Below, one piece after another: positions 9,463 through 19,791 of a stretch of 64,000 nt of DNA. This stretch comes from Bretschneidera sinensis. Taxonomy: Eukaryota > Streptophyta > Magnoliopsida > Brassicales > Akaniaceae. The position numbers and the translations under genes are program-made. The stretch spans positions 1,744,001-1,808,000 of the forward strand of contig CM043700.1 in the NCBI GenBank assembly GCA_023935145.1, given 5' to 3'. The notes beneath the pieces were generated by a model. The model saw nothing but the letters and a program-made list of their open reading frames with translations. It did not search any database and was not told where the DNA came from. Within the stretch, counting starts at the first letter, position 1. Each line of letters opens with the position of its first letter.

Positions 9463-12400
9463 ATGGAGTTCACTGATAAGAACTTGGAACTGAAGGAGAT
9501 TCAGAAACTTGAAGGCCACACCGATCGCGTCTGGAGCTTGGCGTGGAACCCAGCCACTGGAGTCCGCGATATACCGCCTGTTTTCGCTTCATGTAGCGGC
9601 GACAAGACTGTACGAATCTGGGAGCAGAGCCCCTCCTCTCGCTCTTGGGACTGCAAGGTCTCTCTGTACAGACACATACATACGCTCTGTTTGGTTGCGG
9701 AAAAAATGCTGGAAAAGAAAATCAATCCATATGTTTCTTTTATCGAATTTTTAATTTTTTTTTTCGTTGTATGTTCTTTTGGTTGCTAATTAGTTAATAC
9801 CTTGTGGAAATTTAGTAAATATAGTCGTATGAGGCTTAGTGGAGAGATGTTCAAGTTTCCTCTTAACTTTAGACTTGAAATTCGATGGGTTCTTCTTTCT
9901 TTTACTTTTTTCAACCTCCTTTTTTAAATCGCATCCCGCACCTTGATTCGATTCATTTAACCTCAGTTAAGTTAAACAGATGTTTTAAGCTTAGTTTAAA
10001 TGAGTTGTATGGTTTGTTGATGGCAAGATATGGAAATTAATAGAATGCTTTAAGCTAGAGCTCGATACTTGCTAGGAATTAATATATGGGGTTTAAGCGT
10101 AGCCTAAAGCATATATGAAGGACTTAAGTTGGTCTTTGCTAGGAATTCATGATGACATGATGTGATTGTGCAGGCAGTTTTGGAGGAAACACATACTAGA
10201 ACTGTACGATCATGTGCTTGGTCACCATCTGGGAAATTGTTGGCCACTGCAAGCTTTGATGCCACCACTGCCATATGGGAAAATATTGGGGGTGATTATG
10301 AATGTGTTTCCACTTTGGAGGTATTGCTATCCCCATCCTTGACTTATTTTTATCTGCTCATTCATGAGAGAACTTTAGTGTTGTCAAGTTTGCTGTTTCT
10401 ATGTTACTTTTAGCCTGTTTTAGGGTTCAAGATTAGGAGTAAGTCCTGTAGAAGATTAGTGGTGGAGTAGAGTACGCATGAAAGGGTGGAGCACAAACAA
10501 AGCCACTCTTTCTGTATTCAGATAGAAAGTTTCACATTGTGCCATTCCGGAACTTTTTTCCCCCTTCATGGCTTCTTTGTATGTATGGATACATCATATT
10601 TACCTTTCATTTGGACCATCTTTTTCATGTGCAGGGTCACGAAAATGAAGTCAAAAGCTTATCCTGGAATACATCTGGATCATTGCTAGCAACATGTAGT
10701 CGGGATAAAACTGTTTGGATTTGGGAAGTGATGCCTGGTAATGAATTTGAGTGTGCTTCCGTGTTGCAAGGACATAAACAAGACGTCAAAATGGTTCAGT
10801 GGCATCCAACTATGGATATTTTGTTTTCTTGTAGTTACGATAACACTATTAAGGTATTGCATAGGTTGAAAGTTCTGTTCTGTTTTGTGTATTCAGAAGG
10901 ATAAGGCAATTAGAATGTTCCATCAATTGCTGTTTCCACTATATGTCAATAAGGTTGCACCCTAAGATTGATACTTGCAATGGTAGGTTTGGTGGGCAGA
11001 GGATGGTGACAGCGATAACTGGCACTGTGCTCAAACTTTAGGTGAATCTAACAAGTACTATACCTCAACCTCTCTCTCTCTCTCTCTCTCTCCCTCTCTT
11101 CACTTTCGGATCCTTTCTTTTATATAGGCGGTATTCTTAAGCTTTACTGGCTAATTAAATTGTTAGACTACTAACAGTTGTTGTCACAATACCTTCTTGT
11201 CAGTGGTCATTCTTCTACCGTTTGGGCCATTTCCTTCAATGCTACTGGAGACAAAATGGTCACATGTAGGTATGTGAATCTTTTCCTCTCCTTTTGATAC
11301 TCATCAGTTGGGATGTTTAATTAACAACAGCATCATCAAGGATGGAAATAGAACAGTTCTGACAAGAACTAAGGTAACTTAAATGATTTTGCAGTGATGA
11401 TCTAACCCTGAAGATATGGGGAACAGACCTTGCGAGGATGCAATCTGGTGATGGCTATGCACCTTGGTGAGGAACATGCAACCTTATGTAAAGTGTATCT
11501 TCCTCTTATGTCAACTGTTACAACTTACAATATTTTTGATATATTCTATTAACTCAAACTACAAAATATTTTTTTAATAACAGGTTGGTCCTAATATTTG
11601 TTTCCTAATTGTCTACCCCTGACTTAACATGTGTTTGGACTCTCTTTCTCTTTGTGTGTGTGTGATTTCCTTCATCTACTATTTTTTTTGTTCTTCTTTT
11701 CCTGAAAAATAAAGTTCTTGAAAGGAAAACCTGCTGTTTTGAAGTCTACTTATTATGTTATATAGATAAACTTGGTGGTTCTGAATATATACCAGGAGTT
11801 CAAGTTTTTTTTCCCTTTAAAATGCTTGAGTTTGGTTGTTTTGGTCTGTTGGATTATTTGTTGCAGCTCATAATTAAAGGGCCATCAGCGTCTTGCTGTC
11901 ATTAGTTGTAGCGTTGTTAGCAAAGAGTCGAAGTTCTTGATTAATATACTTATACCTTATAATGTTGATGCTTTCTGCACTGTAGTAAGTCAGCTATAGT
12001 TGACTAAAAGCATAAAATGCGGTTTCTTGATGGCTAATAATGTTAGTGTACTGGTTTTGTTAATGCTCGTGGGCTTTAGCTGAAGGGTTAAAGCGTGGGA
12101 ATGAGTTTTTTGTTTTGTTTTGGGTAGAGGGATGGGGTTAGGACTCATATTCAATGCTGTAAGTTAAATGTTTCGCTTTATTATCCATATCATGGGTCCC
12201 AAGGACTTAAAAAATTTGAAATTTTTTCTTTTAATTGAACTTTAAAATTTAAAGCAAAGTGGTTCTCCCCCTCTCTCTCTTTTTAATTCATGCTGATGTC
12301 AAGGTTTCTTTTTATTTGATTGGCAGGAGTCATCTTTGCACTATCTCAGGTTACCATGATCGAACCATATTCTCAGTTCATTGGTCAAGGTACTGACAAT

Positions 12401-15400
12401 TCATTTCATTATGAAAAATATCTTAGCAGGGGTTCTAATTTCAAAATGGAATTAGATATCTGTTATCTTGTTCAAATTCAAGCCTAGTTTCTTTTTCTCT
12501 CTCCTCCTCCCCTTGATTGGTTTACCTCTTTGTTTTTAGTTGCCAATTTTTTTTTGTTAGACATTTGAAAAAAATTAAAAACCCCATCAATTCATTTATT
12601 TTTTGTTAGATAAACGCCTTGTATTGTGTAGTCTTGTGTTCGATTCCCTAAGGTTAACACAATGTAATTTATTATGAGTTTTAGCTGGTACATATAGACG
12701 GGTAGGTTTGCATGTACTCGGGGTTAGTTAGGCCAAAATTTCGGATACCCTCATAAAAAAAATAAAAACTCCCACCAAAGCATGTTTGGATGATTTATGT
12801 CAATTTACTTGAATCACTAATATCATCAAATAATGGTTATGGGTCTTATGATCTACCTCCTCTTTTTTAAGTAAACATTGGGGGGCCACCCAAGTACGAA
12901 GACTGTCTACAAAAGATTTCTTATTAAAACAAAACCAAAAGCATTTAAACCACCTGTCCTTGGTTGAGGATTTTCAACTACATGAAAGTCCAAATCATCC
13001 AACAAAGACAGTGAAAAGGAATTGGTGCTCATCATTGCTTTAGAAGCCCTGAAACCACTCCAAGCCCATACTTAGTCTTGAATGGACCTGGCAGCACCCA
13101 AGAATGGGTGATGATGTGACGTTAGTCATTCATGATTCTTTAGAAATGATTCATAACCTGGGGAATACCTTGACCATAGAGAACTTGATATGCTCATTGT
13201 TACTGTGGCACTTCATCTTCAATATACATCTATATGCGGTTCAAACTTGAATAATGACCATTTAGATGATATAGTTGTTAGTCATTCATGATCTCTGGGA
13301 AATTATTTTTTATACCGGAGAATATCTAGTCTTGTCTATGGAGAAATTCATATGCTCATTGCCACTAGGGCACCTCATCCTCCACTATATGAACTTCAGA
13401 CTTAGACAACAACCATTTAACATGAATGAAGATGATTTTCTATATGAGAGAGGCTATTTTATGGTAGCATTCTTTCATTTTGAAAATGCGTGAATGATTG
13501 AGGCATGGAGTCTAGTTGAATTAATCAGATTTGCTCCATTCAATGAAAAGATGATGTATTTTATGTAAAATATGTTTATATAGTTACATGATAGACAGAC
13601 GTACTAAACTTGAGTTAATTAAATATAGTAGTCTTTGTAGGTTCATTCTAATAAAGGATTTGTGGAAATAACATGCAATTAGTAACTACAAGATCTCCTT
13701 TTCTACATCTTCTGAATAACTTACTTTTCTTTTACAGGGAAGGTATTATTGCCAGTGGAGCAGCTGATGATGCCGTACGGTTGTTTGTGGAGAGTACAGA
13801 TGATTTGGTACTTAATCTGTTTGCCTTTATTCTTCGTGTCTTTTTTACCTGCATTGAGGAAATGCTTATATATCACATTGCTTTTCAAAGGGGAATGAGG
13901 AGTAGATATTTCTATTGCTTCCGCTTTTTATAACATGTGCTTCATCTTTGATGCTCTGGAAGAAATCAACTGTTATGTGGTAAATTAAGTTGTACTGTTC
14001 AATCGTGTTTTCTTTTCTCAAGCAACAAATTTTGGACTTCAAATTTCCCTTCAGTATTAGCTCAAGATGCGAAAGGTTGGACTGGCTCTTGTGTTTAAAA
14101 GTTATCAATCTGGAAACAGGGAGGTGAGATGGGGAACTTGCACATAGCCCAAATTTTTTTTTCAAAACTTGTCTATTTTGGGTCATTGATTTTGGAAGCT
14201 AAATGTGCTATGAATAAATGGAGATTAGATTTCTTTTGGTGTGATCAGGAGAATGCTTTTGCTGACTTTTGACCACTATGTTGCTGGTTCTATCATGAAT
14301 TTACCTTTATGTTTGTATCATAAAGAGAGTCAATCACCAATTTTGTACCTAAAAGGCCTTGGTTTTCACCTTCTTGAGACTTTTAAGCTCTAAAGTGTGG
14401 GATATTGCTTTGAGTCGAAATGCTCATGATTAGGAAGTGGATAATGTGGGTAGTTTTATTTTTTTGAAGAGATATACAAGGTGAAAGTTACTTGCATGTT
14501 GATGATAAGGTTATATGGAGTTTGAGCACGGGTGGTAAATTTGAGGTGAATTCTTTCTATAAGACACTCCTTGCAAATGGAAGCTCGGAGGGCAAAGACT
14601 CTTTCCTTGGAAGGTGATTTGGAAGACTCTTGTTGGGGAGGCAGTCTAATGTTTGACAATCTTAAAATACGGGGAAAAGCTTTGGTGAATAGATGTTATC
14701 TTTGCAAGGAGGTAGAATCCGTTTACCACCTTCTTTTAGGATTCTCTTTCGCATGATATTTATGAAATTTGGCTCTTAGTGTGGTGGGTCTCCATTCGGT
14801 GGTCGTTGGCTCCATCCATGATGAGATTTGGGCTTGGGGAGTGGTTTGAGAGGTTCTAAACATTTAAGGAAGGCTTATTGTTTGATCCCCCTCTATTTTT
14901 TGGGTTATTTGGAACGAAAGGGATAGGAGGGTTTTTGACGGCAAAGAGAGACCTTCAACATCCATTAAGGGTGGGTGGTTACACACTTTTGGGTTTTTGT
15001 TTATGGGAGAGTTTTTTTGTAAATGATGAGGATTTCATAAACCTTTTTGAGATATTATCTTGCAGATAGTTTTTGTAATGTGGGTCGCATTCCCTTGATG
15101 CCTTTGATATATATTATTTTCCTTATAAAAAAAAATCATTGGACAGGATACACTGTCAGGGATATTTTCTCCTCTAAATTTTGCAATATAAAATTGTCAC
15201 CTGCTTCAAGATCATTTGGCTTCTTCCGCTGGCATGTTGAGAACCTTCATATGAAATTATCTAGCTAATTGATGCTCTCTAGTTTCCTGGAAGACTTCAT
15301 ATTTATAAACTCATCATCTTATTTTGGTATGAGTTTTAATAGTCCTCAACATTAGTACACTACATGTGAAACCAACATAATTATGTGTGTGTGTGTGTGT

Positions 15401-16802
15401 GTGTGTGTATTTAATATCAAAAGCTGGAAATTATGTTCAGGAACTATCGCATATAATATGTTGGATCAATTGCACCGGCAAGTTATATGCTTATTGAAAT
15501 AAATCCGTAGGTTCAAACGTTAGGCATTTTACAGAGTTACAGAGCTACAGAGATGAAGTTCTTGCTTTCTCATTTTATCTTGTTCAAAGTCATGTAAGTT
15601 GGAGATAAGATTTGAGAGGTCTTTTAGTTGTAACATAAATATGGTTTTGCATTCTCTCTTACATATGTGTGAATTAGGACTAAATTTAAAGTCTCTGCGA
15701 ACCTTACTAAATATAAAGACTGTTAAGGTAAGTAAAAAGGTTCTGTTTGGTGTTTTGGAAAACAAAACTTTGATTCATTAACCTTTGATAATAAGACAAA
15801 AAATAGGTCAGGAATTTCTTTAATATTGTAGCATATGAGGGATTAAAGTATTAAACGTTGATATCCAAACCTCTGAGAGACTTGATTGAGCAGATTGTAT
15901 GGTTGTGCATGGAAATAATTCTGAAGTTAAATGAAAGAAATACATTTTTCTGGTGTGTTTGGGATCTCAAGATGCTTTTTTCTTTCCTTTGTATTTTGCT
16001 TATTGAGTTTGGAAAGTAACGATTAAGTGAATTAGTCTACCAAATGCTTTTATCACAGGTTGATGGACCATCATATAATCTATTACTGAAGAAGGAAAAG
16101 GCCCATGACATGGATGTAAATTCAGTACAATGGAGCCCCGGGGTAAGACTTTTTCTCCTGGATTTTGAGATCAGAAGTACAATGTGTTCAATTTTTTTTT
16201 TCTTACACATGATGGGATCTCGTGATTGAATAGATTTTAGAGGTCTCTGGCAATGTAGAAATGATTTATCTCAAGTTCTCAACTGCCTTTCTGTAAATTG
16301 ATGATTTGAAACCTGGGTTCTGGTTGTGGGGAGGGGGGGAAGGAAATCGAAGTTGTGGTTGTAAACTTAGCTTCCACTATTTTGGTATGAGATCTTGCTG
16401 TTAGTTCCCAGCAACTGGACCACACTGCTTACTCCTAAACCACAATTATGTTTGCATTTATTGTTGCTCATCTCTGCCGAGCAGGACTTCCTTATCATCC
16501 CTCTGCCCCCAACCTTTTTCCTGGTTGATTACTCTCTCTCAATTTTTTTGCCAGTTCTCTTGCACTTTGGCCTATTTTCAGTTTTATGCGAGTGATAGAA
16601 ACTTATTATCTGAATTTACTGCCTCTTGCAGAATTAATGATACCTTGTGTTTGTGCATTATGCTATTAATTATTTTGTCCAAGTCTAGCATTTATCAGTT
16701 ACTTTTCTCATTGTTGTGGAAACTTGGCAGGAAAACCATTTACTTGCTTCTGCCAGTGATGATGGGACAATAAAGATATGGGAGCTGGCAACTAAACAAT
16801 GA
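9463..16802 (+). CDS. CIA1: CIA1/CIAO1, WD40 protein of cytosolic Fe-S cluster assembly
   Basis: This is the WD40 scaffold of the cytosolic/nuclear iron-sulfur targeting complex, which with AE7/CIA2-type and MET18 proteins delivers Fe-S clusters to client enzymes. Ten exons: 9463-9657, 10174-10320, 10635-10853, 10987-11054, 11204-11269, 11395-11466, 12327-12389, 13738-13807, 16059-16142 and 16731-16802. They join without a frame break into 351 residues, as in plant orthologues. Seven blades are visible, ending in TVRIWE, TAIWEN, VWIWEV, IKVWWA, LKIWGT, VRLFVE and IKIWEL. Family-specific stretches include [16 protein letters not shown] and [11 protein letters not shown]. The ATG lies in GCGCCATGG. 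All introns are GT-AG; the first donor (AAG|GTCTCT) is weak. Intron 8 (2.25 kb) carries a LINE fragment, intron 7 a tandem duplication and a SINE-like piece, and intron 4 a CT microsatellite near its donor. Confidence 0.95.
12595..12768 (+). mobile_element. SINE-like insertion in CIA1 intron 7
   Basis: The stretch has a B-box-like GTGTTCGATTCCC near 12647, a body reading TTTTAGCTGGTACATATAG, and an A-rich tail near 12755-12768. The sequences on each side, AAAAACCCCATCAA and AAAAACTCCCACCAA, are similar enough to be a decayed target-site duplication. No clear A box is visible, so a 5'-truncated or diverged SINE is the best guess. Confidence 0.35.
13121..13432. repeat. Tandem duplication, period 156 bp, in CIA1 intron 7
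   Basis: Two direct copies begin GTTAGTCATTCATGAT at 13121 and 13277. Both continue with a GGAGAATA/GGGGAATA segment, then ATATGCTCATTG and CACTTCATC/CACCTCATC. They are moderately diverged, with no open frame in common. Confidence 0.7.
14398..15140 (+). mobile_element. LINE fragment (3' end with zf-RVT region) in CIA1 intron 8
   Basis: Broken frames on the plus strand show, in order: a [11 protein letters not shown] segment, [19 protein letters not shown] (the reverse-transcriptase-associated zinc-binding region), [17 protein letters not shown] (Cys-x2-Cys and His), and [18 protein letters not shown]. This order is typical of the C-terminal part of plant L1-type LINE ORF2. Several stops and frame changes interrupt it. 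It ends in an A run near 15127-15135, as expected for a 5'-truncated insertion. It lies in the sense direction of CIA1 and is presumably spliced out with the intron. Confidence 0.75.
15383..15410. repeat. (GT)n microsatellite in CIA1 intron 8
   Basis: An uninterrupted GT/TG run of about 26 bases lies just after ATTATGTGTG. It is probably polymorphic in length. Confidence 0.9.
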
Positions 16803-17170
16803 CTCAACTTTGCTGCTCAGTATCTCTCATTTCTTTAGACTTTAGGGTTACAAATGTGTATGATGCCGTGAAATTGTAGTGCTCCTATAACGATTGCAGT
16901 TCCAAACAATTGAGATGTCAAATATGTTTATTTCGGAAATGAGGACATAGTGAAAGGCAGAAATATTGCTACATTTGTAACAATGATAATGAAAATAAAG
17001 AAGTCAGTTGTCTTATGAATGGCTGGTTGGAATAATTTTGATCAGTGTCCTTGATGTAGGACAAGTAACCAGATACTGAGAGAAACACGGGATAAAGGGG
17101 CATAAGAAAAAAAAGGGGAGAGAAATAGGCACAATCAGATAAAAATTTAACAGATAGAGAGAAAAAGATC
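16803..17170. other. CIA1 3' region and spacer
   Basis: This is the 3' untranslated region of CIA1 and the following spacer. I cannot place the polyadenylation site with certainty. No coding region is seen. Confidence 0.4.
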
Positions 17171-18690
17171 AAGAGAAGGGAAAGAATAGATCCTAACTGC
17201 TCTTATATAGACACTAATCCTAAATACAATAAGAAATCATACCAATAACAAATGTTAAAATATAATATCTAAACTAATCCCATTATAAAATATATTTACA
17301 AAATACTCTCGTAAATAACTTAAAATTTCTCAAATCTGAAAATAATAAATATCTTTTATCTCATTCTGCGTCATTCTATCCCTTTGTCAAAAACTTGTTT
17401 GGATGTGGTGTCTTCAATTAGGAACAAGAATGATGTTAGAGGAGTTTCAAATCAAAGCGGTAGGACAAAATCAATGGAAAAAATGTCGGGCACACACATA
17501 GCGGCATCCATGTTTTGTCATTGGTTATCTTCACTTTGAAGGGGTTCAAGAGATACATCTAGTACTTCTTGAGATTTGAATCCTTCTTCAATGACTTGTG
17601 CTTGCTCTTTAGAGATTGGAGACAAATCTTCATACTAGGTCACGTTTGGAATGGAAGCTTGATGGGTGAAAGTTTTGGTGAAGGCTGCTTCCACTAGTTG
17701 TGTTGCTCGTGCAATGAGTTATTGCATTGTGGGTATTCAAGTTTCAAAGTTGAACTACTTGATCTCCAACTTACAGCAGTTATCATAAATACAACGGCTA
17801 TCAAACTCGGTTTTAGCCCAGATAACATCTTAAAGCAAACAGTATTGCATCAGAGTTTGAAATTCCATTGAATTTGAGAATATACTAATTTTCTCCACAT
17901 AGCCAAACGAACCAAAAACCCGATGAAGCACATCTTCTGAGATTGGATGTAGCATATGATGAATTATAACAAAAAGAACTCCACTCGATTCAACTAAACT
18001 CGTTCCTCACAAGGGCTCAAATTGTTTTATTCTCTCGTATCTTTATGTTTTTCTACTTTTTAATAGAAATAAAACATTAAAAGGAAACTCTTTTTTATTG
18101 CAGTTCTTTTTTCTGTTGTTTTTCTTGGTGCAAATTTTTTGGTTGTTTTTTTGTTATAATAAAGCAAAACTACTAAAAATATAGCCAAAACTTAAAGAGA
18201 ACTTATATAACTCATGCACGACTTTAGTGACAGTGGTGGTTGGCAACGATCCATGGAGCAAGACAAGATGAGATTTAAGGGTTTTGGTAGCCTACTCGAG
18301 GCAATCTCAAGGGTAGCAGCGACACTCCTGGAAAACCATCGGATAAGGAGATCGATGGCGGTGGTGGTTGCAATGATTTTTGTGAATTTTGATCGTTTTC
18401 CAATGGATTCTTGGTAAGTGACGAGCATGAATGGAAAGAGAAGAGAAAGAATAGAGAAGATACAAAACGAACAGTTTATTTCATTATTATCATCCCAATC
18501 AAAATCTAATATTAATGCTTTTATATAAGCAATAATCCTAAACACAATAGAAACCATACTAATAACTAATAGTAAAATCTAAAATATTTAAACTAATCTT
18601 ATTATAAAACATGTTTACAAAATACTCTCCCAAATAACTTAAAATCTCTCAAATTTTAAAATAATACATATGCCTTATCTCTCTCTCTCT
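17171..18690. repeat. Pair of diverged direct repeats with unassigned sequence between
   Basis: About 190 bp near 17171-17370 recurs near 18440-18680. Shared strings in the same order are CTTATATA.., AATCCTAAA.ACAATA, AAACTAATC..ATTATAAAA, TTTACAAAATACTCTC and AAATAACTTAAAAT. The second copy has an extra insert of about 60 bp near its start. Between them lies about 1.05 kb without a recognised domain. It could be a non-autonomous LTR element or two fragments of one family; no TG...CA ends or target duplications were identifiable. Confidence 0.5.
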
Positions 18691-19275
18691 CACTTTCACA
18701 TGGGTGCGCGGAAGATGAAATGCAGATTCCTTTTACCCAACTGGATCTGGTTTTGGATATCAACAATCTTAGTTTGAATGGGTCAAAAGCCAGAGTAGTG
18801 ACCTAAAATATGTCTCACCGGCACTGGCAAGACAAATGGGGCAGGCATTGCAGACATTATGCTACATGGAATATTGTTATTTTTGTTACACAAATTTGGG
18901 CGTACAAGTTGCTTCTTTACTGTTAAATCGCATATACACATAAATTTTCTATCATGAATCGACGGCTACGATCATTTCTCCTGCCTAGTCCCTGTAGTGC
19001 CTACACGCATATCACACTCATCGATGGTGCCTGAATACTAACAAGTCAGTCCAATTCCTGTAACTAGAAGGGCTGAGCAGATTCACCATATAAACTACGC
19101 CTGCTGGAAAAGCAATAAGAATAATAAAATCACTACACTATTAATTTTGCCATTCTCATATGTCCAGGGAATCATTCACACATATATTATATGGTCGTAG
19201 CATCAACAAGTATCAGATTATAATATTATATATATATAGAATCATAATCATGATTAAAAGCAACAAAAAGAAATC
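18691..19275. other. Spacer downstream of the BIC1-like gene
   Basis: No coding region is seen. A short CT run lies near 18677-18693 and a short TA run near 19229-19238. Part of it, close to 19275, is likely the 3' untranslated region of the minus-strand gene. Confidence 0.4.
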
Positions 19276-19791
19276 TTAAAAAAAACAATTTAATTGACAC
19301 CTGTTTTCTATTCTTAATCCGCCTGAATTGGTTCTTCTTCCTTCTTGAACCAAAGCTGAACGTGCAGATACAATCCCATTAGGCACTAAAGAGGCATCAA
19401 AGGCAGAACAATCGGCCCAGTCCTTTAAGAACTGCTCTTGTCCCCATATATCAGGGATCCAAACCTTACCAGCCATCTCTATCCTGTGTCTCTTCAGTCT
19501 TTCACGTCCATTAATATCCTCTGACAAAGCCTCATCATGAGTGCTAATTATAACAGCTTCTTTCGTGGTTACATGATCAAGTACCGTAGCTGAAGAACAC
19601 AAGCCATGTAATGCAGCCTTTTCTTCACTGCTAGGCTGACTTTTAGAAGATAAGCTTTGTGCCTCCTCAGTTTCATCACTATCATGCAGCTGATAGGTTT
19701 CCAAAGATAAGCTTTGATGAGTTTTGTTGGGTTGTAATGGAATTGCTGGAAAATGATCATCAGCAAGCTGGATGGTATTCTGCTGAGTCAT
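19276..19791 (-). CDS. BIC1: BIC1-like blue-light inhibitor of cryptochromes
   Basis: BIC proteins bind photo-excited cryptochromes and block their homodimerisation, damping blue-light responses in the nucleus; light induces them as negative feedback. This single-exon frame gives 171 residues and ends in TAA. Residues 95-153 carry the family's conserved cryptochrome-interacting block: GRERLKRHR, then [39 protein letters not shown] and QEGRR. The first 90 residues are low in conserved motifs and rich in Ser, Gln and Glu, as usual for BICs. I chose the ATG at 19791 (MTQQNT) because the frame upstream reads as 5' leader; an in-frame ATG at 19950 would add 53 basic, poorly conserved residues. Assignment to BIC1 rather than BIC2 is tentative. 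Confidence 0.85.
   Translation of the reverse strand: MTQQNTIQLADDHFPAIPLQPNKTHQSLSLETYQLHDSDETEEAQSLSSKSQPSSEEKAALHGLCSSATVLDHVTTKEAVIISTHDEALSEDINGRERLKRHRIEMAGKVWIPDIWGQEQFLKDWADCSAFDASLVPNGIVSARSALVQEGRRTNSGGLRIENRCQLNCFF

Noticed and set aside
9501..9725. Minus-strand open frame over CIA1 exon 1
   Set aside because: It is the shadow of a confirmed WD40 exon.
14456..14659. Minus-strand open frame within the LINE fragment
   Set aside because: The plus strand carries the zf-RVT type coding sequence; this is its shadow.
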